Assembly (NCBI GenBank): GCA_023258355.1
Contig: JALQZL010000093.1
Coordinates: 1-6,019 of the forward strand
Length of the DNA stretch: 6,019 nucleotides
Source: Wenzhouxiangellaceae bacterium
GTDB lineage: Bacteria; Pseudomonadota; Gammaproteobacteria; Xanthomonadales; Wenzhouxiangellaceae
Direction: 5' to 3'
Below are positions 1-4,777 of this stretch, piece after piece (within the stretch, counting starts at the first letter, position 1; every line of letters begins with the position of its first letter). The notes below the pieces were generated by a model. The model searched no databases. It was not told the DNA's origin and worked only from the letters and a program-made list of their open reading frames with translations. A program made the position numbers and the translations under genes.

Positions 1-21
1 TTCTAAAGGTGAAACTTTTAT

Positions 22-891
22 TCAAGATACAAAAGTTGCTTTTAATGAGCTGGTGCCAAAATAGCAGAACAATTGACCGCCTTGGATGGCACAGGTGAAG
101 GTGTTGCCTGCCGTCACGGCAGTGACTTGGGTATTCCGAAAGCCGCCGGCAGTGCCCACCGTGCCATTCGCATCAAGCACTTTTTGAGGCGTCAGCGTTG
201 TGTTGCTTGGCGGCGTGGTGCTGAAAATACTCAGTGGCTGGCCAGTGCCATTTCCCAAAGCACCCCCTAGACTGTTACCCCAGCAATACACCTCACCACC
301 TTCGATGGCGCAGGTGTGTGTCCAACCTGTCGAGACATGCGTGACATTGGTATTGGTGAACCCATCATTGGCAAGCACCTTTTTTGGCTCATAGGCATGC
401 GTGGTGGTGCCATCACCGATCGCCCCATAATTCCATCTCACCGAAGGGATTGAGGTGTTGGTTTCGTTGTTCCGACCCCAGCAGTACAACACACCACTGG
501 TGGCCGATGCGCTGGCCCCTTCGATAGCGCAGGTGTGGTTGTATAAGCTACTGACCGCAATCACATTGTTGTTGGTGAACCCATTGGCCGCTTTCACAGG
601 ATACGGTGTGGTGTATAGCTTACCCACAGGCAAGTGTGAGGCCGGGTTACCGTGACCGGTATACAGGGTCGGACCCCAGCAAAAGACTTTCCCATCTTTG
701 AGTGCACAAGCGTGGGTATCCCCGACAGCCAAATCAGTCACCCCCTCGGCCCAAGCGGGCCCTGCGAGCAGCGCGAGTAGCAGGGCACTGGTGAGCGCCC
801 AGCCCCATCGTGCACGCTTCACTGGATGCTTATGCCAACGGCCCGTGGCATCAAGGTCAACGGATAGGTTGAGGGAAATCTTATGCTTCAT
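22..891 (-). CDS. Secreted RCC1-repeat protein, four Cys-paired repeats, probably shortened at the C-terminus
   Basis: This 289-residue protein is built from RCC1-type beta-propeller repeats. Residues 1-48 form a signal peptide with an unusually long basic n-region (about 28 residues), a hydrophobic core near 31-43 and an A-W-A cleavage site before E49, so the product should be periplasmic or secreted. Four repeats each contain a C-A-(I/L) motif followed by C-W-G or a variant: C62/C71, C121/C137, C194/C203 and C267/C276. Repeats 2-4 are preceded by a G-F-x-N-x-x-V-x-x-V segment. RCC1 propellers usually have about seven blades; only four are present. The last repeat reads F-C-Y-F-G instead of F-C-W-G and stops about ten residues later in AT-rich DNA. 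The start is preceded by a modest AAGAAGAG ribosome binding site. The function is unknown; such repeats usually mediate protein or ligand binding. The fold call is confident, the role is not. Confidence 0.85.
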   Translation of the reverse strand: MKHKISLNLSVDLDATGRWHKHPVKRARWGWALTSALLLALLAGPAWAEGVTDLAVGDTHACALKDGKVFCWGPTLYTGHGNPASHLPVGKLYTTPYPVKAANGFTNNNVIAVSSLYNHTCAIEGASASATSGVLYCWGRNNETNTSIPSVRWNYGAIGDGTTTHAYEPKKVLANDGFTNTNVTHVSTGWTHTCAIEGGEVYCWGNSLGGALGNGTGQPLSIFSTTPPSNTTLTPQKVLDANGTVGTAGGFRNTQVTAVTAGNTFTCAIQGGQLFCYFGTSSLKATFVS

Positions 892-1143
892 TGGTATCGT
901 CTCTTCTTTAAAGTGATTGAGATGATCAGCGCATCACCAAGCCGACCATGCCGTCAGGGGACTGTTGCCCACGCCTGTCTCGGCAAGGCACGGCCACAGT
1001 CTTGTAAACTACATAGAAAACAGTGGTCTGCAGACCCAAGAAGTCTTGAGCGTTAGATTAGCACTTAAAAAAGAAAGTAGCGCTTGTAAATTATTAGGGA
1101 AACTTAAGCATGAATGGGCAAACGTTCGACCGCGCAGGCCAGA
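892..1143. other. Intergenic region upstream of the RCC1-repeat gene
   Basis: About 250 bp separate the RCC1-repeat gene from the end of the TetR gene, both on the minus strand. The stretch from roughly 1000 to 1110 is clearly more AT-rich than the flanking genes, as expected for a promoter or leader. I see no convincing -35/-10 pair. A weak candidate on the minus strand is TTGGGT, 18 bases, then TATGTA, with the palindrome at 1025-1036 overlapping the -35 and spacer. No clear terminator for the TetR gene is visible, and no tRNA or other RNA gene is recognisable. Short open frames here look like chance. Confidence 0.4.
1025..1036. promoter_or_regulatory. Perfect 12-bp palindrome, possible operator
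   Basis: GGTCTGCAGACC is a perfect inverted repeat with no spacer, sitting in AT-rich intergenic DNA about 135 bp upstream of the RCC1-repeat start codon. It is the size of a dimeric regulator half-site pair and lies beside a weak promoter candidate on the minus strand. No second copy was seen in the window. It may be chance; the regulatory reading is inference. Confidence 0.25.
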
Positions 1144-1740
1144 TTAGGTGAGTGCGGCGGCCATGAGTTTGGCGATCAACGCATGCCTCGCCTCGCTGTC
1201 TTCAGGCAGGGCGGGCATCGCCCTTAACACGTAGTTGTAGTTGATGGTCACCAACAATTGAGCGGCCGCGAACACGGCCTCCGGACTCAAGTGAGCCATG
1301 GCTCGCGCTTCCAGTTGTTGATACAGCATGACCGTGGTGGCTTTAAAGATTTGCTTGGTCTGCGGACTAACGCTGCCCGTTTTGAGAAACAACTCGTGCA
1401 TGGCGCGGTTAGCCCCCCAATGTTGAGTCACCAAGGCTTCGTAGGTTTTGGATAAATGCTCTAGCAGTGTGGTCAATTCAACTCGGCGCCATGGGCCCTC
1501 GTCAATCTCGGTGAGTGCCTGATACACCGCCTGACAAAATCGATCAAACAAACGCTCTAAGGCCACTTGCTTGGAACCAAACCGTGACATAAAAGCGCCC
1601 TGCGTGAGCCCGGCTTCATCGGCAATCCCAGCAATGGTGGCTTCGTGATAACTGACGGTTAACAACAGCCGATCGAAGGCGTCCAAAAAGGCCTTTTCCG
1701 TTTGTTGACTTCGCCACTGCCGAGGCTCGCGATAACCCAT
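1144..1740 (-). CDS. TetR-family transcriptional regulator
   Basis: The 198-residue product has the usual TetR size and layout. The N-terminal helix-turn-helix spans about residues 35-54, with T-I-A-G-I-A-D-E-A-G-L-T-Q-G-A-F followed by the family's F-G-S-K-(Q/E) turn and an A-L-E-R-L-F helix. The remaining 130 or so residues are helical and would form the ligand-binding and dimerisation domain, which I cannot match to a ligand class. The frame is open back to an ATG at 1794, adding 18 residues, but that ATG has only a badly spaced AAGG. A minus-strand CATAAT (-10-like, plus-strand 1772-1777) lies between the two ATGs and would put the transcript start downstream of the longer one. I therefore chose 1740, with a weak GGTGG upstream. 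The gene is divergent from the small membrane protein at 1902, so that gene and the regulator itself are the natural targets (inference). Confidence 0.88.
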   Translation of the reverse strand: MGYREPRQWRSQQTEKAFLDAFDRLLLTVSYHEATIAGIADEAGLTQGAFMSRFGSKQVALERLFDRFCQAVYQALTEIDEGPWRRVELTTLLEHLSKTYEALVTQHWGANRAMHELFLKTGSVSPQTKQIFKATTVMLYQQLEARAMAHLSPEAVFAAAQLLVTINYNYVLRAMPALPEDSEARHALIAKLMAAALT

Positions 1741-1771
1741 GACCACCGATATCCCCACAAACCTTATCTCT

Positions 1772-1777
1772 ATTATG
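1772..1777 (-). promoter_or_regulatory. Candidate -10 box for the TetR gene
   Basis: The minus strand reads CATAAT, five of six matches to the sigma-70 -10 consensus, 31 bases upstream of the preferred TetR start codon. No good -35 hexamer is present at 16-18 bases. It supports the shorter TetR start but is weak evidence on its own. Confidence 0.3.
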
Positions 1778-1830
1778 CCCGATACCCCGCCCATGGCCTT
1801 AATAAAGTTGACCCATCTAGAGGGCGTGAC

Positions 1831-1858
1831 TTGTGGTCTAATGATGACTCTTTATAAT
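1831..1858 (+). promoter_or_regulatory. Candidate sigma-70 promoter for the small membrane protein gene
   Basis: A perfect TATAAT lies at 1853-1858, with a poor -35 (TTGTGG, 1831-1836) 16 bases upstream. Transcription would begin near 1865, giving a leader of about 37 bases before the ATG at 1902. The -10 is convincing. The weak -35 could mean help from an activator, or control by the divergent TetR protein. No clear TetR-type palindrome was found around it. Confidence 0.5.
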
Positions 1859-1901
1859 GGGGGTTTGGACTTCAGACTAGCCAGCCAGCGAACGCTCCCC
1901 A

Positions 1902-2348
1902 ATGGACAACACCAACCAAGACCCGATCATCATCAATGACATTGAGCTGGCGCCAGGCGATACTTCACCTGCCTCCAAAGCCGTTGGCCTGCCGTGGGCC
2001 GTCGCTTCTTTGTGCTTGGATATTATTGAGGTCTTGGTCTTGTCTGAGATCATTTTTTTTGACTCCTTTCGCTCAGGCCTCGACCGTGGTTGGGGCATAT
2101 TGGAGTATTACTTGATGGTGATGATTGGCGCGACCATCGGCCAAGCCATCGGCATTTGGATGGTGAGCCAAAAACACTGGTATCGGGTCGGCGGCATGCT
2201 GCAAATCATCGCCAGCACCACCCAGTTAATCAAAGTCGATGGCATTATTGGCGTGATTGGTGGCTTGAAAGCGTGGCGCTATGGCAAGGCGCTGGCAGCG
2301 TATCGAAAACAAACCAGCGCGCCCGAACACACCCAGTCCGCACCCTAA
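1902..2348 (+). CDS. Small integral membrane protein of unknown function
   Basis: I do not recognise this 148-residue protein. It has a polar acidic N-terminus (residues 1-26) and then three hydrophobic segments at about 30-53, 66-88 and 96-122. It ends in a basic tail (W-R-Y-G-K, then A-A-Y-R-K), which suggests that the C-terminus is cytoplasmic. Charged residues sit inside or at the edges of the segments (D40, E43, E49, K111, D113). The last segment is glycine-rich, with I-I-G-V-I-G-G-L-K. There is no signal peptide. The coding frame is well supported by its hydrophobic pattern and by a good -10 box upstream, but the ATG has no Shine-Dalgarno sequence. It is divergent from the TetR gene and ends 28 bp before the next gene, so it could be a TetR target or could feed transcription into the metal cassette. 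No function is proposed. Confidence 0.75.
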   Translation: MDNTNQDPIIINDIELAPGDTSPASKAVGLPWAVASLCLDIIEVLVLSEIIFFDSFRSGLDRGWGILEYYLMVMIGATIGQAIGIWMVSQKHWYRVGGMLQIIASTTQLIKVDGIIGVIGGLKAWRYGKALAAYRKQTSAPEHTQSAP

Positions 2349-2358
2349 ACCACGCACC

Positions 2359-2375
2359 ACCGGCTACGGTATACT
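2359..2375 (+). promoter_or_regulatory. Candidate promoter of the metal cassette with a short inverted repeat
   Basis: A -10-like TATACT (five of six consensus matches) lies at 2370-2375, overlapping the right arm of an inverted repeat ACCG-GCTA-CGGT (2359-2370). No -35 hexamer is present at the normal distance, so an activator would be needed if this promoter is real. Transcription would begin around 2382, at the start codon of the next gene. The short gap to the upstream gene also allows simple read-through. Confidence 0.35.
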
Positions 2376-2376
2376 A

Positions 2377-2796
2377 ATGACTATGCAGCAACGACAACCA
2401 AAGCGGACCCGGTCTCAAACCACTTTATTGTGGGTAATGAGCCTATTGCTGTTGCAAAGCGTGATGCCGTGGGCCTTGGTCCACGCCCAGACCATGGCCG
2501 GTCATGTGGACAGCCCAATGGTCATGAACGTGGATAGCCAAGCACCCCACGATGAGGCCCACTGCCCCAGCATGGCTTCAAAGAACATCGCCGACGATAC
2601 TGACCACCCAGACCAGGACAAAGACCCCGCACCGATTGAATCGGTCTGTGAGCGGGCCTGCGCTCTGGTGCAAGTGTTGACACTGACCCCACGCTTTGAT
2701 GCGTATCGGGGCTATGGGGTGATGCCCGAGGTCAACGTTTGGGTCTCACACCACGCTTATCCCGCCAAAATCCCCACACCTCCTCCGATCAGCTGA
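2377..2796 (+). CDS. Small exported metal-associated protein, CzcI-like
   Basis: This 139-residue protein has a basic n-region (K9, R10, R12), a hydrophobic core at about 17-30 and a V-H-A cleavage site after residue 37. The mature part is acidic and contains scattered His and Met plus Cys at 63, 91 and 95 (H-C-P, then C-E-R-A-C). It ends in Ser-His-His-Ala-Tyr-Pro followed by a proline-rich tail, P-T-P-P-P. This layout of signal peptide, His/Asp-rich linker, Cys pair, S-H-x-x-x-P and proline end resembles CzcI and related short proteins found beside heavy-metal resistance genes. It is resemblance of architecture rather than firm homology. The frame is open upstream to 2281, but that would overlap the preceding gene and bury the signal peptide. 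Starts at 2377 or 2383 (M-T-M) are both possible; neither has a Shine-Dalgarno sequence. It is probably the first gene of the cassette. Confidence 0.72.
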   Translation: MTMQQRQPKRTRSQTTLLWVMSLLLLQSVMPWALVHAQTMAGHVDSPMVMNVDSQAPHDEAHCPSMASKNIADDTDHPDQDKDPAPIESVCERACALVQVLTLTPRFDAYRGYGVMPEVNVWVSHHAYPAKIPTPPPIS

Positions 2797-2952
2797 TCCT
2801 TTTCCAGCGCGGGTCCGTGAGGCCTGAAGTCATCGGATAGCGACACCGTTGTCTTTGGCGATCAGCGCCCACCGGATCCACCCCTAAACGCATAGCGAGT
2901 GTGATGACTCAATCAGTCAGTGATCGCTGTGCCGCACTGATGATGAGGATGG
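2797..2952 (+). other. Gap inside the metal cassette with short inverted repeats
   Basis: This 156-bp gap separates the CzcI-like and barrel-like genes. It contains TGACT-CAATC-AGTCA (2905-2919), a five-base inverted repeat, and a bulged hairpin around TCCG...CGGA near 2814-2837. Neither is followed by a T-run, so no terminator is evident and co-transcription remains likely. No promoter of quality was seen. A short frame from 2901 is judged to be chance. Confidence 0.35.
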
Positions 2953-2955
2953 ATG

Positions 2956-3639
2956 ATGAGAGACGACTTACCCAAGACCCCTCAGGCCTGGCGCCTGTGG
3001 GTACCGACTGGCCTGCTGATCTTGGCCGGCCTTTTATTGGCCACCCCCCCTGGGTGGGCGCGGCCGGTGACCTATACCGGCGGCAAAGTGTTGGTCAGTG
3101 AGTTCGAGCCCAATAAAGTGGCGTGGCGCTACGGCTACTCGCCATCTTTTCGTTGGTCGGCCTCGCTCGGCGGTCTCTATCTGGACGGCTTGGCAGACAA
3201 CGATCAGCTGAATGTGAACTATGTTCGTGCCGCCAGACTCGCCAAGCGATGGAATTGGCCGACGGCACAAGCCAATCTCTTCATCTGGGGTGGTTTGGGT
3301 GTGGCCGATACCGGCCCTCAGTCTGAGACCAGTGGTCATGTCGGCTTTCAAGCCGACTTTGAGACGCGACGCATTTATACCTCGATCGTCTCAGAGCACC
3401 ACGAGGGCTCGGGCTGGCGGTATCGGACCGACACCCTGTCTTTGGGATTTGCGCCTTACGAACATGACTTTGAACGTCCTGCCTTGTGGCTGGTGGTCAA
3501 AGGCATGCGCGCCACCCATACGCGAAAAGATGACCCCAAAGCGGCCTTGATGTTGCGCCTATTCAATCCCACTTGGTGGTTTGAAGCCGGCATCAACAAT
3601 CAAGGACAGTTATTGGGCAACGTGATGTTTAATTTTTAA
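2956..3639 (+). CDS. Exported protein, probable outer-membrane beta-barrel, unknown family
   Basis: The 227-residue product starts with a signal peptide: a polar n-region, a hydrophobic core around residues 19-29 and a G-W-A cleavage site after about residue 35, leaving a mature protein beginning R-P-V-T-Y. The rest shows alternating polar and aromatic strands (for example W-R-Y-G-Y-S-P-S-F-R-W, A-L-W-L-V-V-K-G) and ends in N-V-M-F-N-F. A terminal Phe preceded by alternating hydrophobic residues is typical of outer-membrane barrels. The mature part has no Cys and no obvious metal cluster. Two ATGs are adjacent at 2953 and 2956; GAGGA at 2945-2949 is six bases before the second and only three before the first, so I chose 2956. 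It lies 36 bp upstream of the HMA gene, in the same orientation. A porin-like or structural role in metal passage is inference from context. Confidence 0.75.
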   Translation: MRDDLPKTPQAWRLWVPTGLLILAGLLLATPPGWARPVTYTGGKVLVSEFEPNKVAWRYGYSPSFRWSASLGGLYLDGLADNDQLNVNYVRAARLAKRWNWPTAQANLFIWGGLGVADTGPQSETSGHVGFQADFETRRIYTSIVSEHHEGSGWRYRTDTLSLGFAPYEHDFERPALWLVVKGMRATHTRKDDPKAALMLRLFNPTWWFEAGINNQGQLLGNVMFNF

Positions 3640-3665
3640 GCACAACTATCGATAACACCTTAACT

Positions 3666-3670
3666 AAGGA
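3666..3670 (+). promoter_or_regulatory. Ribosome binding site of the HMA gene
   Basis: AAGGA lies five bases before the ATG at 3676 and eight before a second ATG at 3679. Both starts are usable and differ by one Met. Confidence 0.6.
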
Positions 3671-3675
3671 AACCA

Positions 3676-4179
3676 ATGATGAAACCTATCCAAACAATTT
3701 CTCAAACACTCGTGATGAGCGTGGCATTGATGGCCACCTTGATAAGCCCTGTGTGGGCGGCTTCTGAAAGCAGCATTGAAGTGAAAGTCAATGGTTTGGT
3801 CTGCGCGTTCTGCGCCCAAGGCATTACCAAAGCGTTCGAAAAAGAAGAGGCCACTGAAGCAGTCTTTGTGAGCTTAGAACGCCAACTCGTGGCCATTGCC
3901 CTGAAACCTGACATGACCATGGACGATGCACTGGTCACCAACACTTTGGTGGATGCCGGCTATGACGTGGTCTCTATCGATCGGACCAACCGCCCCCTAT
4001 CGGTGATCCGCGAGGGCGGCATGATGACAGATGGCCCCACTGAGATGGCCCATGGGGAGATGGATCATGGGGAGAGGTCACACCACGGTGATGCGGCCGG
4101 TGGAGATCATGGCCATGAGGCGCATCATGGTGATGCCCATCACGGCAGTGCCCACCACGGTGACACTGGCCGACCATGA
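3676..4179 (+). CDS. Periplasmic HMA-domain metal-binding protein with His/Met-rich tail (MerP-like)
   Basis: The 167-residue protein has a signal peptide (residues 1-28, V-W-A cleavage) and an HMA-type ferredoxin-like domain at about 33-102. The metal site is in the first loop, G-L-V-C-A-F-C-A-Q-G-I, with C43 and C46 as soft-metal ligands. The expected V-x-V strand precedes it, and D-A-G-Y-D-V is seen near the domain end, as in MerP and CopZ. The tail (about 116-167) carries twelve His plus Met and acidic residues in short repeats (M-x-H-G-E twice, then A-H-H-G-D/S three times), giving a second, lower-affinity metal sink. MerP is the closest known role: binding metal in the periplasm and passing it to MerT. 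The gene overlaps the MerT-like gene by four bases (ATGA), implying translational coupling and fixed stoichiometry. The metal could be Cu, Hg or another thiophilic ion; the Met/His tail leans towards copper, but this is inference. Confidence 0.88.
   Translation: MMKPIQTISQTLVMSVALMATLISPVWAASESSIEVKVNGLVCAFCAQGITKAFEKEEATEAVFVSLERQLVAIALKPDMTMDDALVTNTLVDAGYDVVSIDRTNRPLSVIREGGMMTDGPTEMAHGEMDHGERSHHGDAAGGDHGHEAHHGDAHHGSAHHGDTGRP
4045..4164 (+). repeat. 15-bp coding repeats in the HMA protein tail
   Basis: Five-codon units recur inside the HMA gene. Two copies encode M-(A/D)-H-G-E (4045-4059 and 4060-4074), and three copies encode A-H-H-G-(D/S) (4120-4134, 4135-4149 and 4150-4164). Related but irregular sequence lies between. 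The copies differ mainly at third codon positions, so the peptide is kept while the DNA has diverged. Confidence 0.75.
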
Positions 4180-4571
4180 GTGACCTGCACTTAAGGCCAC
4201 AGCAACAAAGCCTCTTCGGTGCCGTGGGCGCTTTGGTGGCGAGCTCTGGCGCGCTGGTCTGCTGCGTGTTGCCGGCCGTCATGGTCTCTCTGGGGGCGGG
4301 CGCGAGTTTGGTTGGCTTGCTTGGCATGTTTCCGCAGCTGATCTGGCTCTCCGAGCGAAAAGGCTGGGTGTTTGGGGTGGCTGTGGTCATGTTAGTGATC
4401 GCCGGCGCCCTGTTACAGCGTGCTCGTCGCGCGCCTTGCCCAGCTGATCCAAGCTTGGCCAAGGCCTGTGCAAGACTGCGCACGGTCTCGTGGGGCTTGT
4501 ATGTGGCCGCGGTTGTGGGCACTTTGGTGGGCGCGTTGTTTGCCTTTGTGCTCCCCGCTTTGTTGGCTTAG
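4176..4571 (+). CDS. MerT-like inner-membrane metal transport protein
   Basis: The 131-residue protein has hydrophobic segments at about 14-34, 36-57, 63-81 and 104-130. The first contains the vicinal pair C29-C30 followed by L-P, matching the Cys-Cys pair in helix one of MerT that takes Hg(II) from MerP. A loop after the third segment carries C88 and C98 in a C-P-A-D-P-S-L-A-K-A-C arrangement, comparable to MerT's second Cys pair. MerT has three helices and MerC four; this protein could be either in topology. It lacks a ribosome binding site of its own and begins inside the stop codon of the HMA gene, so it should be translated by coupling. Paired with the periplasmic HMA protein it would move a thiophilic metal across the inner membrane, by analogy with MerP/MerT inward. 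No merA, merR or ATPase is in the window, so a mercury role is not shown. Confidence 0.82.
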   Translation: MSDLHLRPQQQSLFGAVGALVASSGALVCCVLPAVMVSLGAGASLVGLLGMFPQLIWLSERKGWVFGVAVVMLVIAGALLQRARRAPCPADPSLAKACARLRTVSWGLYVAAVVGTLVGALFAFVLPALLA

Positions 4572-4611
4572 CCAGCGACCAGCCAGGGTTAAGCGAAGGC
4601 ATGTTTGAAAA

Positions 4612-4664
4612 GGCGGATGGGGCTGTTGTGCTAAGACAGACACAGCCCTGATCCGCCCTTTTAA
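4612..4664. terminator. Bidirectional Rho-independent terminator
   Basis: Two 7-bp perfect arms pair in order: GGCGGAT (4612-4618) with ATCCGCC (4651-4657), and GGGCTGT (4620-4626) with ACAGCCC (4642-4648). A 1-by-2 internal mismatch separates them, and the loop is 15 bases. The stem is followed by CTTTT on the plus strand and preceded by AAAA (4608-4611), giving CTTTT-like ends on both strands. It ends the metal cassette and can also stop the converging gene from the right. Confidence 0.85.
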
Positions 4665-4714
4665 TCCTCGGGGTGTTCAGGCAGTGACCGTACCTGAACT
4701 TTCCTAGATTACTC

Positions 4715-4777
4715 AGCCAAGATCAATCAGCCAAGCTTAATCATTCAAGCTTAATCATCCAAGATCAACCATCCACC
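4715..4777. repeat. Four 14-bp tandem repeats at the 3' end of the oxidoreductase gene
   Basis: Units at 4715-4728, 4729-4742, 4743-4756 and 4757-4770 follow the pattern A(G/T)(C/T)CAAG(A/C)T(C/T)AA(T/C)C, with a partial fifth unit at 4771-4777. The last complete unit contains the minus-strand stop codon at 4765-4767, so the array begins inside the reading frame and continues downstream. The 14-base period puts stops in all three minus-strand frames. It is too short and lacks spacers, so it is not a CRISPR array. Confidence 0.75.

Noticed and set aside
1..70. Simple frameshift restoring further RCC1 repeats
   Set aside because: The alternative minus-strand frames after the last repeat either stop at once or encode no C-W-G or G-F-x-N motif in the bases available.
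1741..1794. 18-residue N-terminal extension of the TetR protein
   Set aside because: The start has no well-spaced ribosome binding site and a -10-like box lies inside it; the shorter start gives the standard TetR layout. It is not fully excluded.
2281..2376. 32-residue N-terminal extension of the CzcI-like protein
   Set aside because: It overlaps the upstream membrane-protein gene, is basic and uninformative, and would place the signal peptide internally.
2901..3101. 66-residue plus-strand frame before and across the barrel-like gene start
   Set aside because: It overlaps the signal peptide region of the real gene in another frame and has no recognisable features.
3974..4522. 182-residue minus-strand open frame opposite the HMA and MerT-like genes
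   Set aside because: Its Pro/His/Arg-rich, low-complexity sequence is the antisense of the His-rich repeats and the hydrophobic gene. The plus-strand frames have clear domains.
2377..4571. Calling the cassette a mercury resistance (mer) operon
   Set aside because: Only MerP/MerT-like parts are present; merA and merR are absent, and the tail chemistry fits copper at least as well.
4715..4777. CRISPR array
   Set aside because: The repeats are 14 bp and directly adjacent, with no spacers and no cas genes nearby.
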